5,551 nt of DNA from Clostridiales bacterium. Its GTDB lineage: Bacteria; Bacillota; Clostridia; Oscillospirales; Acutalibacteraceae. The stretch spans positions 11,652 to 17,202 of the forward strand of contig JAHZIE010000050.1 in the NCBI GenBank assembly GCA_019419895.1, in the 5' to 3' direction. Positions 1-5,551 of this stretch are shown piece by piece. The position numbers and the translations under genes were made by a program. The first letter of the stretch is position 1, and each line of letters starts with the position of its first letter. The notes under the pieces are model-generated. The model was given only the letters and a program-made list of their open reading frames with translations. It had not been told where the DNA came from and made no database searches.

Positions 1-1111
1 CCGCCGCTTTTTTGATATTGCCAACCAAATGGACGATGTTATTTCCCTGAGCATTGGAGAACCGGACTTTTCTACTCCCTACCATGTGCGCGATGTAGCA
101 ATCAAATCCCTTCAGAAGGGACGTACCTGGTATTCTCCCAACCGGGGATTCGCGGATTTATGCGAGGAAATCGTTAATTATTATCACAGGCGCTTTCATC
201 TTTCTTATGACGCAAAGAAAGAGGTCATTGTCACGGTGGGCGGTTCAGAAGCCATTGACGCATGTATCAGGACTTTGGTTTCGCCGGGGGATGAGGTCCT
301 CATCCCCCAGCCCAGCTTTGTCTGCTATGTTCCTTTGACAGAAATGGCGGGAGGAATTCCCGTGCCTATCGAAACTAAGGCGGAAAACGGATTCCGGCTC
401 ACCGCGGAGGAGCTGCGGGCTAAAATCACTCCGAAAACCAAGCTTCTCATCCTCCCTTATCCCAATAATCCCACTGGAGGCGTCATGCGCCGGGAGCATT
501 TGGAGGAGATTGCCTCTGTTTTGAGAGAAACCAATATCATGGTGCTTTCTGATGAAATTTATGGGGAGCTTACTTATGGAGGGACACCCCATGTTTCTAT
601 CGCCTCTCTGGATGGAATGTGGGAACGCACCATTGTGGTCAGTGGTTTTTCCAAGACCTACGCCATGACCGGGTGGAGGCTGGGTTATGCTCTGGGGCCG
701 GAGCCGGTTCTCACCCAGATGCTCAAGCTCCATCAGTTTGCCATTATGAGCTCTCCCACCACGGCCCAGTATGCGGGGGTGGAGGCGCTGCGCCATGGTG
801 ACAACGATATTGAGATGATGCGGAGCGAATATGATATGCGCCGGCGTTTTCTGGTTGACGGTCTGAGAAAAATTGGACTGGACTGCTTTGATCCGGAAGG
901 GGCTTTTTATGTTTTTCCCTCCATCCAGAAAACGGGGATGAGTTCGGAGGATTTTTGCAAGGAACTGCTTTACAGGGAAAAAATTGCGGTTGTTCCTGGC
1001 AGTGCCTTTGGAGATTCGGGAGAAGGCTTTGTGAGAATATCCTATTCCTATTCTCAGGAGCATTTGAACCTGGCTTTGAAGCGTATCGGGCGCTTTGTGG
1101 CTACACTGTAA
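1..1111 (+). CDS. PLP-dependent class I/II aminotransferase (5' partial)
   Basis: Fold-type I aminotransferase that moves amino groups between an amino acid and a 2-oxo acid using pyridoxal phosphate in the cytoplasm. The first complete codon is at 2. The frame is open from there into RRFFDIANQ before the Met at 29, and that stretch belongs to the usual family N-terminus, so the true start lies left of the window, probably by only some 15-20 codons. Counting from the Met at 29, visible motifs are SIGEPDF (8-14), PNNPTGG (145-151, PLP-contacting Asn), DEIY (175-178), SGFSKTYAMTGWRLGY (205-220) with the Schiff-base Lys209 (codon 653-655), and FVRISYS with the likely carboxylate-binding Arg336. 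The sequence resembles the aspartate/aromatic/PatA-like subgroup, but the substrate cannot be read from it. TAA stop at 1109-1111; ispE follows after 33 bases with no terminator between, so co-transcription is likely. Family call very sure, substrate unknown. Confidence 0.95.
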   Translation, partial: RRFFDIANQMDDVISLSIGEPDFSTPYHVRDVAIKSLQKGRTWYSPNRGFADLCEEIVNYYHRRFHLSYDAKKEVIVTVGGSEAIDACIRTLVSPGDEVLIPQPSFVCYVPLTEMAGGIPVPIETKAENGFRLTAEELRAKITPKTKLLILPYPNNPTGGVMRREHLEEIASVLRETNIMVLSDEIYGELTYGGTPHVSIASLDGMWERTIVVSGFSKTYAMTGWRLGYALGPEPVLTQMLKLHQFAIMSSPTTAQYAGVEALRHGDNDIEMMRSEYDMRRRFLVDGLRKIGLDCFDPEGAFYVFPSIQKTGMSSEDFCKELLYREKIAVVPGSAFGDSGEGFVRISYSYSQEHLNLALKRIGRFVATL

Positions 1112-1131
1112 GCAAAAACGCTGGACAGGCT

Positions 1132-1147
1132 GGAGTGGAAAAGAGTG
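1132..1147 (+). promoter_or_regulatory. Ribosome binding site and GTG start of ispE
   Basis: GGAG at 1132-1135, within GGAGTGGAAAAGA, lies 9 bases before a GTG codon at 1145-1147. No in-frame ATG sits near this place. The protein starting here (MKIKAKAYAKINL) matches the usual beginning of IspE, with the catalytic Lys at residue 10. This decides the GTG start. Confidence 0.75.
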
Positions 1148-2056
1148 AAGATAAAAGCGAAGGCTTATGCTAAGATAAATCTGACCCTGGATATTCTGGG
1201 AAAAAGAGAGGATGGGTATCATGCCCTTCAAATGCTCATGCAGTCGGTTTCTCTGCATGACATTGTAACAGTGGAATTGCGGGCGGAGCCGGGAATTGTT
1301 GTGACGGCGGATGCCCGCTGGCTGTCATGCGACAGGAAAAATACGGCATATCTGGCCGCCGCTTATTTTTTGGAGGAAACAGGTGTTTATGGCAGAGGGG
1401 TTTCCATACATTTACAGAAAAGAATTCCCGCTCAGGCAGGGCTGGCCGGCGGCAGCGCGGACGCCGCTGCGGTTATTCTGGCGCTTAATGAGCTGTGCTG
1501 TACGGGGTTAAAGGAGCGTGCTCTGTGCAAAATCGGCGCGCGGGTGGGGGCGGATGTCCCTTTCTGTCTTTTAGGCGGAACCATGCTGGCGGAAGGGAGC
1601 GGGGAAATCCTCAGCCAAATGCCGTCGCTGGGAGAAAACGACGGATGTTTTGTTCTGGTCAAGCCTATGGAGGGGATTTCCACAAGCGACGCGTACCGTC
1701 TGGCTGATTCTGTTTCTCTTGATTTTCATCCCGATACTAGCGCGGCGGTTGAGGCGCTGTGTAGGAGAGATATCCGCGGCATTGCGGGAGCAATGGAAAA
1801 TAGTTTTGAGCGGGTTTACCATAAGGCCAATCATACTTTGGTGGATGTGGAGCGGATTGACGCTATTAAAGAAAAGATGCTGCAAAACGGCGCCCTTGGA
1901 GCCTGTATGACCGGCAGCGGGACAACTGTTTTTGGTTTTTTTGATAGAAAGGAAACCGCGCTGGCATGTGAGGCAGTCCTTGGAAAATATTTTGAGAATT
2001 TTTTTTTCTGTACTCCCGTTCCCAAGGGATGTGAATTGGAAACGCTGGAAGAATAG
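1145..2056 (+). CDS. ispE: 4-diphosphocytidyl-2-C-methyl-D-erythritol kinase
   Basis: GHMP-family kinase of the non-mevalonate (MEP) isoprenoid pathway. It phosphorylates the 2-hydroxyl of CDP-methylerythritol with ATP, feeding IspF and finally IPP/DMAPP for quinone, undecaprenyl and tRNA prenylation. Its 303 residues are normal for the family. The N-terminal substrate motif AKINLTLDILGKREDGYH (9-26) carries the catalytic Lys10. The glycine-rich ATP loop is P95-AQAGLAGGSADAAA (95-109). The catalytic Asp137 lies in GADVPF. The C-terminal GHMP motif GACMTGSGTTVFG is at 252-264. All key residues are present. The start is GTG at 1145, supported by a GGAG ribosome binding site 9 bases upstream; TAG stop at 2054-2056. 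It follows the aminotransferase closely and is the last gene before a strong terminator, so it probably ends an operon. Confidence 0.97.
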   Translation: MKIKAKAYAKINLTLDILGKREDGYHALQMLMQSVSLHDIVTVELRAEPGIVVTADARWLSCDRKNTAYLAAAYFLEETGVYGRGVSIHLQKRIPAQAGLAGGSADAAAVILALNELCCTGLKERALCKIGARVGADVPFCLLGGTMLAEGSGEILSQMPSLGENDGCFVLVKPMEGISTSDAYRLADSVSLDFHPDTSAAVEALCRRDIRGIAGAMENSFERVYHKANHTLVDVERIDAIKEKMLQNGALGACMTGSGTTVFGFFDRKETALACEAVLGKYFENFFFCTPVPKGCELETLEE

Positions 2057-2151
2057 CGGAAGGATCTGCCTTTGAAAATAGAAGGTTCTCTTGTAAAAAT
2101 GAGTCTGAAAAACAACCGAGGCAGATAATCTCAAGTAAAAATTTGAAATAG

Positions 2152-2200
2152 ATGGAAAGATATTTCCGTGAGGACGGAATATCCTTCCATTTTTTATTAG
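2152..2200 (+). terminator. Intrinsic terminator after ispE
   Basis: A long hairpin has arms at 2152-2169 and 2174-2190. ATGGAA pairs with TTCCAT at the base, GATAT with ATATC in the middle, and TCCGT with ACGGA at the top. There is one A/C mismatch, one bulged T and a tight loop of about four bases. Six T residues follow directly at 2190-2195. This is a classic Rho-independent terminator for + strand transcription. It would end the aminotransferase-ispE transcript about 95 bases after the stop codon. Confidence 0.9.
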
Positions 2201-2467
2201 CTGGAATGACGCGGAGAACTGAGGGGAAAGGCAATAAGAAATAGAAATTTAGGAAAGATTCAAAGCCCGCCGCGCCGGGGAATCTCCGGGGGAAGAGAGG
2301 ACAGGATTCGGTGAGAGCAAATCTGCGATTGATTTGTTCCGGGACTATGTGATTTTGTGTTTTTCTAGCGGGTTTTGACGGTCTGTTAAGATGGGGCTGA
2401 ACGGGATAGGATGGTATTGGGAAACTTTTTTTCTCATTTGTGGATTTAAAAATGCTGTTGAGCTGTT

Positions 2468-2497
2468 GAATATCCTTTGGGGATCCCGTCCATACTT
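2468..2497 (+). promoter_or_regulatory. Candidate forespore (sigma F/sigma G-type) promoter of spoIIR
   Basis: The -35-like GAATA (2468-2472) is followed by exactly 15 bases and then GTCCATACTT (2488-2497). Against the B. subtilis sigma F pattern (GYWTA, 15 bases, GGMRANAMTW) I count 4/5 and 8/10. Read as sigma G (GHATR, 18 bases, CATNHTA) the match is 5/5 plus 6/7, using CATACTT at 2491-2497. Transcription would start near 2503-2505, leaving a leader of about 43 bases before the ATG at 2547. In B. subtilis spoIIR belongs to the sigma F regulon, so the element is in the expected place. The consensus is recalled from B. subtilis, and the match is short enough that chance cannot be excluded. 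A sigma A reading (TTGAAT, 19 bases, CATACT) is possible but poorly spaced. Confidence 0.5.
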
Positions 2498-2546
2498 TTG
2501 TCAGCGGTAAAAAGCCTGTTAAGCTGGATGATAAAAGAAAGGACGG

Positions 2547-3254
2547 ATGGCTTCTATGGGAAAATTTCAGAGCACATGCCAGATATCCGCGGATGTAAGG
2601 AAAAGATTACATACATTGGAGAAAGCGGTTTGTATTGCCTTTCTTCTGAGCATGCTGTTTTCCATGCTGGGCTTCAAAAGCCAGTGCGAGGATATCAGTG
2701 ACAGGGTGCTGAGGCTTCATGTGTTGGCAAACTCCGATACCGGGGAGGATCAGGAGCTGAAGCTTAAGGTACGTGACAGAATTTTGAAAGAAGCGGACGG
2801 AATGCTGGAAAAGGCTGTGAATCGGGCATCTGCTGAGGAAATCCTCGCCCCTCAGCTGGAGCTGCTGGAAGCGGCGGCCCAGGATGAGATCCACCGTCAG
2901 GGCTATTCCTATCCGGTCAAGGTGGAACTAGCCAATATGTATTTTACGACAAGACAGTATGAAACGGTGACGCTCCCGGCCGGAATGTATGACGCGGTTC
3001 GGGTGACGATTGGAGAGGGAAAGGGAAAAAACTGGTGGTGCGTGCTGTTTCCCCCTATGTGTCTGTCTGCCGCTACCCAGCAGCAGGAGCTGGAGGCGGT
3101 TTTAACACCGGAGGAAAATGAAATTGTCCAGGAAAGCAGTTCTTTTGAAGTGAAATTCAAGGTGGTGGAATGGTGGGAATCCGCCTGTCAATGGTTCCGT
3201 TCTCTGACAGGTCAGACTGAAGAATACAGTAGGGGATGTCAGGAGAATTCTTGA
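2547..3254 (+). CDS. spoIIR: Stage II sporulation protein R (pro-sigma E activating signal)
   Basis: SpoIIR is made in the forespore, is exported into the space between the two cell membranes and triggers the mother-cell protease SpoIIGA to cut pro-sigma E. The 235-residue product has a charged N-terminal segment (1-26), one hydrophobic segment (about 27-43, export signal or anchor), then the conserved domain. That domain contains RLHVLANSDTGEDQ (56-69), KLKVRD (72-77), PAGMYDAV (144-151) and GKNWWCVLFPPMC (160-172), the hallmark of the family. The tail after about 200 is Trp-rich and less conserved. ATG 2547 is the most upstream start, because an in-frame TAA lies at 2532-2534. AAGGA at 2539-2543 sits very close to it, and ATG 2556 is a fair alternative. 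The gene is flanked by terminators on both sides, so it appears monocistronic. Family assignment is firm; the exact start is less so. Confidence 0.95.
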   Translation: MASMGKFQSTCQISADVRKRLHTLEKAVCIAFLLSMLFSMLGFKSQCEDISDRVLRLHVLANSDTGEDQELKLKVRDRILKEADGMLEKAVNRASAEEILAPQLELLEAAAQDEIHRQGYSYPVKVELANMYFTTRQYETVTLPAGMYDAVRVTIGEGKGKNWWCVLFPPMCLSAATQQQELEAVLTPEENEIVQESSSFEVKFKVVEWWESACQWFRSLTGQTEEYSRGCQENS

Positions 3255-3269
3255 AAACGGAAGCTTTGA

Positions 3270-3313
3270 AAAAATCCGTCAGCGGGGAGTTTATGCCCGG
3301 CCGGCGGGTTTTT
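3270..3313 (+). terminator. Intrinsic terminator after spoIIR
   Basis: The arms AAAAATCCGTCAGC (3270-3283) and GCCGGCGGGTTTTT (3300-3313) pair over 14 positions, with two G-U pairs and one A/C mismatch. Inside the 16-base loop GGG and CCC can add a short inner stem. The 3' arm ends in TTTTT, followed by CTTATTTTT. It begins 15 bases after the spoIIR stop and would end that transcript. The A run on the left gives a T tract on the other strand, so it could work in both directions, although no gene on the - strand ends here. Confidence 0.85.
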
Positions 3314-3420
3314 CTTATTTTTAGAAGTCCGCGGCACCCAGATGGTCCATAGAAATACGGAAGAGATCCTTTGTGAATCGTATAAGCATGTGAGGAAAAG
3401 AAAGTTGCAAAGAGTAAGAG

Positions 3421-3449
3421 ATGATTTTTCTCTGAATGCGTGTTATAAT
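3421..3449 (+). promoter_or_regulatory. Vegetative (sigma A-type) promoter of the GNAT-addB unit
   Basis: A perfect -10 box TATAAT (3444-3449) is preceded by TG at 3441-3442, giving an extended -10. The hexamer 17 bases upstream, ATGATT (3421-3426), matches TTGACA at only three positions, which is common for extended -10 promoters. Transcription would begin near 3455-3457, giving a leader of about 60 bases before the ATG at 3515. It lies just downstream of the spoIIR terminator, as expected for a new transcription unit. Confidence 0.8.
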
Positions 3450-3495
3450 AGATGAAAATTGAACGCACGCGGGCCTTGCAGGGCGGTTGGCGGTC

Positions 3496-3517
3496 AGGGA
3501 GGGGAGAGATAAAAATG
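3496..3517 (+). promoter_or_regulatory. Ribosome binding site deciding the GNAT start
   Basis: The purine run AGGGAGGGGAGAG (3496-3508), with GGGGAG at 3501-3506, sits 8 bases before the ATG at 3515. The earlier in-frame ATG at 3452 has no such site and lies between the -10 box and the predicted transcription start, so 3515 is the better start. Confidence 0.85.
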
Positions 3518-3961
3518 CTGGAAATGAGGACGCTGAAGGAAGCAGAGCTCCCGGAAGCGATGAAGCTGGTATGGGAGGTTTTTCTGGAGTTTGAAGCCCC
3601 GGAATATTCCCGGCAGGGGATAGAAGAATTCCGGTCTTTTCTTTCCCCGCAGCAGATAGGAAAAGCGGTTGGGCACGGGGAAATCGCCCTTTGCGCCGCC
3701 TTTTGGGAGAAAGCCATGTCCGGAGTCATGGCTGTGCGGAACAAAAAACATCTCTGCCTCCTTTTTGTCAAAAGGGAGTTTCAAAGAAGGGGAATCGGCC
3801 GGGAGCTTCTTTCCTGGGCGAAAGGGGAAAGCGGAGGATGTCTGACGGTTCACGCGTCTCCCTATGGGATCCCCTTTTATCTTGCCACCGGATTCACGGC
3901 CGACGGGCCGGAACGAGAAGAAAATGGAATCCGGTATACCCCTATGACCTGGAAAGGGTGA
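3515..3961 (+). CDS. GNAT-family N-acetyltransferase
   Basis: Small cytoplasmic acyl-CoA-dependent transferase of the GCN5-related (GNAT) superfamily, 148 residues from the ATG at 3515, a typical single-domain length. The N-terminal part MLEMRTLKEAELPEAMKLVW (1-20) fits strand 1 and helix 1. The acetyl-CoA pyrophosphate loop (motif A) is LFVKREFQRRGIGRELL (83-99), with Q90-R-R-G-I-G-R96 matching the Q/R-x-x-G-x-G/A signature. Motif B-like TVHASPYGIPFYLATGF is at 111-127, followed by NGIRYTPMTW near the C-terminus, as in many Firmicute GNATs. The substrate cannot be told from sequence. The longer in-frame form from 3452 is rejected because it starts at the promoter itself. The TGA stop (3959-3961) overlaps the purine-rich region before addB, whose ATG follows 17 bases later, so the two are probably translated from one message. 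Confidence 0.9.
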   Translation: MLEMRTLKEAELPEAMKLVWEVFLEFEAPEYSRQGIEEFRSFLSPQQIGKAVGHGEIALCAAFWEKAMSGVMAVRNKKHLCLLFVKREFQRRGIGRELLSWAKGESGGCLTVHASPYGIPFYLATGFTADGPEREENGIRYTPMTWKG

Positions 3962-3978
3962 GGAGAGGAGGAAAAGGG

Positions 3979-5551
3979 ATGCTTCATTTTGTGCTTGGGC
4001 GCGCCGGCGCTGGAAAAACGGAATATGTCCGCAGCCTTCTGTGCCGCTGCGCCAAGGAATTTGAGGCGGAGAAGGGAAAAAAATACCGCCGCCTTTTTTT
4101 TATTGTGCCGGAGCAGAACTCATTTGAAAGTGAGCGGAGCATGCTGGAACGGCTGGGAGAACACGAGGCTGGACGTGTGGAGGTGCTCAGCTTTACGCGG
4201 CTTGTGGACAGCGTCATGAGGGAATACGGAGGCCTCGCGGGACGCAGACTGGATGACTGTGGAAGGACGCTGTTTATGGGGCTTGCCCTGTCCCAGACGG
4301 CGGAGCAATTGGATATGTTCCGCAAAAATGTGGATAATGATGAGTTTTCGGCTTTGCTGCTTCAGACAGTGGCGGAATTGAAGATGGGAGGAATTACGCC
4401 AGATAAGCTGGAGACAGCGGGGGACTCCCTGCCGGATGGCACTCTGAAAAAAAAGGCGAAGGAGCTTTCTATTGTCTTTTCCGCCTATCAGGCATTGGTG
4501 GCCCAAAGCTATGTGGATCCGCAGGATGATTTTATGAGGCTGGAACAGATATTGGAGACTCATCCCTTTTTTGAGGATTGTCTGGTTGTGCTGGACGCTT
4601 TTAAAGGATTTACCGCCCAGGAATTTCATATTCTGGAAAAGGTGCTCCGTCAGGCAAAGGACAGTTACATTACCCTGTGTACTGACCAGCTTCGGCCCCA
4701 GGAAGATCCGGTAGGGCTTTTTGCCCCTGTCCAGAGGACGGCGGGGATATTTCTGCGGATGGCGAGATGCCAGGGGATCGAAATCGCCCATCCTGTCCAT
4801 TTGGAACCGGGACGCCGTTTTAAAAATCCGGAGCTTTCCACCCTGGAGGCGCTGATTTTCCGGGAGGGAGCGGCGGCTGCCCCTTTTCCCTGCCGCCATG
4901 TGGAGATCATCTCCGCCGGCAACCGGTATGATGAGGCGGACTACGCCGCGCGGATGATCCGGCGGCTTGTGAGAAAAGAAAATTACAGATACAGGGAGAT
5001 TGCCGTGATTATGCGCAGGGAATCGGATTACAGCGGTGTGATCGACAGCGCCCTGGAAAAATATGACATTCCTTATTTCATGGATCTTCCTCAGAATGTG
5101 GAATCCAAGCCGTTGATGGCTTTCGTTTTGGCCGCTATGGAGGCGGTGGATTCCCACTGGAATTCCGACGCTGTTTTCCGCTGTTTGAAAACCGGGATGA
5201 CCGGGCTTTCCACAGAGGAAATCGCCGAATTGGAAAACTACTGCTTTATATGGGGGATTTCCGGAAGCAAATGGGAAACGCCATGGACAGGAAATCCCGA
5301 CGGCTTTCAGGAAGGTTTTTCTGAGGAACAGGAGGAAAGGCTGAAGGCTGTCAACAGCGCCAGGGAGTTCATTATTTCCGCTCTGTCGCCCCTCAGGCCC
5401 TCCGGTGGAAAAAAGGGCGGGGAGGCCTATGCCGCGGCGGTTTATCAAGTGCTGATCCAGGTGGGGGCTCCCGGCCACCTCAGGGAAACAGCGGAAAACT
5501 TCCGTCGCCAGGGACTGCCCAATTTGGCGGAGGAACAGCTGAGGCTGTGGG
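3979..5551 (+). CDS. addB: ATP-dependent helicase/nuclease subunit AddB (3' partial)
   Basis: N-terminal 524 residues of AddB, partner of AddA in the AddAB helicase-nuclease that resects double-strand breaks and responds to Chi sites, the Firmicute counterpart of RecBCD. The full protein is usually about 1,150 residues, so less than half is present. The C-terminal nuclease domain and its iron-sulphur cysteines lie beyond the right edge. Visible features are Walker A GRAGAGKT (7-14), the VPEQNSFESE motif (43-52), a Walker B-like segment VVLDAFKGFTAQE (203-215), and IAVIMRRESDYSGVIDSAL (341-359) followed by YDIPYFMD (362-369), the helicase-like motif of the UvrD/RecB type. ATG 3979 is backed by GGAGG at 3967-3971, seven bases upstream. 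No promoter or terminator separates it from the GNAT gene, so it should be read from the promoter near 3444. addA is expected downstream. The frame is unbroken to the edge. Confidence 0.96.
   Translation, partial: MLHFVLGRAGAGKTEYVRSLLCRCAKEFEAEKGKKYRRLFFIVPEQNSFESERSMLERLGEHEAGRVEVLSFTRLVDSVMREYGGLAGRRLDDCGRTLFMGLALSQTAEQLDMFRKNVDNDEFSALLLQTVAELKMGGITPDKLETAGDSLPDGTLKKKAKELSIVFSAYQALVAQSYVDPQDDFMRLEQILETHPFFEDCLVVLDAFKGFTAQEFHILEKVLRQAKDSYITLCTDQLRPQEDPVGLFAPVQRTAGIFLRMARCQGIEIAHPVHLEPGRRFKNPELSTLEALIFREGAAAAPFPCRHVEIISAGNRYDEADYAARMIRRLVRKENYRYREIAVIMRRESDYSGVIDSALEKYDIPYFMDLPQNVESKPLMAFVLAAMEAVDSHWNSDAVFRCLKTGMTGLSTEEIAELENYCFIWGISGSKWETPWTGNPDGFQEGFSEEQEERLKAVNSAREFIISALSPLRPSGGKKGGEAYAAAVYQVLIQVGAPGHLRETAENFRRQGLPNLAEEQLRLW

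Larger units (their letters stand above)
2057..2546 (+). other. 490-base gene-free interval between ispE and spoIIR
   Basis: No convincing gene is seen on either strand; open frames here are short or are overhangs from neighbouring genes. From left to right it holds an 8-base inverted repeat (ATCTGCCT 2064-2071, AGGCAGAT 2119-2126) enclosing a GGTT/AACC pair, and the ispE-side terminator (2152-2200). Next come a GC-rich block with CCGG/CCGG arms (2275-2278 and 2286-2289), a 9-base-pair hairpin with a 7-base loop (2315-2339), and a T7 run at 2426-2432 without a preceding hairpin. The forespore-type promoter candidate (2468-2497) and a purine-rich ribosome binding site before spoIIR end the interval. 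I recognise no known riboswitch, T-box or small-RNA family. Confidence 0.6.

Noticed and set aside
1076..1107. TTGAAG with TACACT as an internal promoter before ispE
   Set aside because: The spacer would be 20 bases and the boxes lie in the end of the aminotransferase coding sequence; too weak to call.
245..1258. Long open frame on the - strand (337 codons) across the aminotransferase gene
   Set aside because: It lies antisense to a gene with all its family motifs, shows no recognisable domain, and its composition (rich in His, Arg, Gln, Pro) is typical of a shadow frame.
2261..2345. GC-rich hairpin region as a known riboswitch (cobalamin-like)
   Set aside because: Conserved core elements of the cobalamin riboswitch are absent, and no other known class was recognised.
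2426..2432. T7 run before spoIIR as an intrinsic terminator
   Set aside because: The bases before it are purine-rich and form no stem, so there is no terminator hairpin.
2477..2701. 74-codon + strand open frame overlapping the start of spoIIR
   Set aside because: Its ATG lies inside the promoter candidate, it has no ribosome binding site, and most of it is spoIIR read in another frame.
3380..3403. GTATA at 3380-3384 as a second sigma F -35 box, with GGAAAAGAAA as its -10
   Set aside because: The spacing is about 9 bases instead of about 15, and the -10 match is poor. The sigma A promoter downstream explains the GNAT gene better.
3157..3771. 204-codon open frame on the - strand spanning the spoIIR end, terminator, promoter and GNAT start
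   Set aside because: It runs through a strong terminator and promoter and is antisense to two real genes; no domain is seen.
4120..5478. Long open frame on the - strand (452 codons) across addB
   Set aside because: addB is firmly identified in the + frame through the whole stretch. The antisense product has no recognisable motif and has shadow-like composition.

Overview
The window looks like the chromosome of an endospore-forming Clostridia-type Firmicute, most likely Lachnospiraceae-like. This rests on a sporulation signalling gene (spoIIR), an addB-type recombination nuclease subunit, purine-rich Shine-Dalgarno sequences before nearly every start, and intrinsic terminators with T tracts. 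Base composition looks balanced by eye rather than AT-rich. The family or genus cannot be fixed from this sequence alone. All genes lie on the + strand and none shows a frameshift.

Region 1 (1-2200) is the end of a housekeeping operon: the C-terminal majority of a PLP-dependent class I/II aminotransferase, then ispE (MEP-pathway isoprenoid kinase, GTG start) 33 bases later. It closes with a strong hairpin and T tract at 2152-2200.

Region 2 (2201-3313) is a separate spoIIR unit. Its long, gene-free upstream region carries small inverted repeats and a promoter-like element (GAATA, 15 bases, GTCCATACTT) that fits the forespore sigma F/sigma G pattern. This is the element expected for spoIIR, whose product signals from the forespore to switch on sigma E in the mother cell. 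A second terminator at 3270-3313 follows the gene, so spoIIR appears to be transcribed alone.

Region 3 (3314-5551) starts with a vegetative-type promoter (extended -10 TGTTATAAT). It drives a small GNAT acetyltransferase and, 17 bases later, addB, which runs off the right edge (524 codons visible). AddB works with AddA, expected just downstream, in double-strand-break resection.

Most of the content is conserved core genome. I see no mobile element, CRISPR array, tRNA or rRNA, and no clear sign of a new defence or biosynthetic system. The points most worth a second look are the forespore-type promoter, the structured non-coding stretch before spoIIR, the correct start of the GNAT gene, and its coupling to addB.
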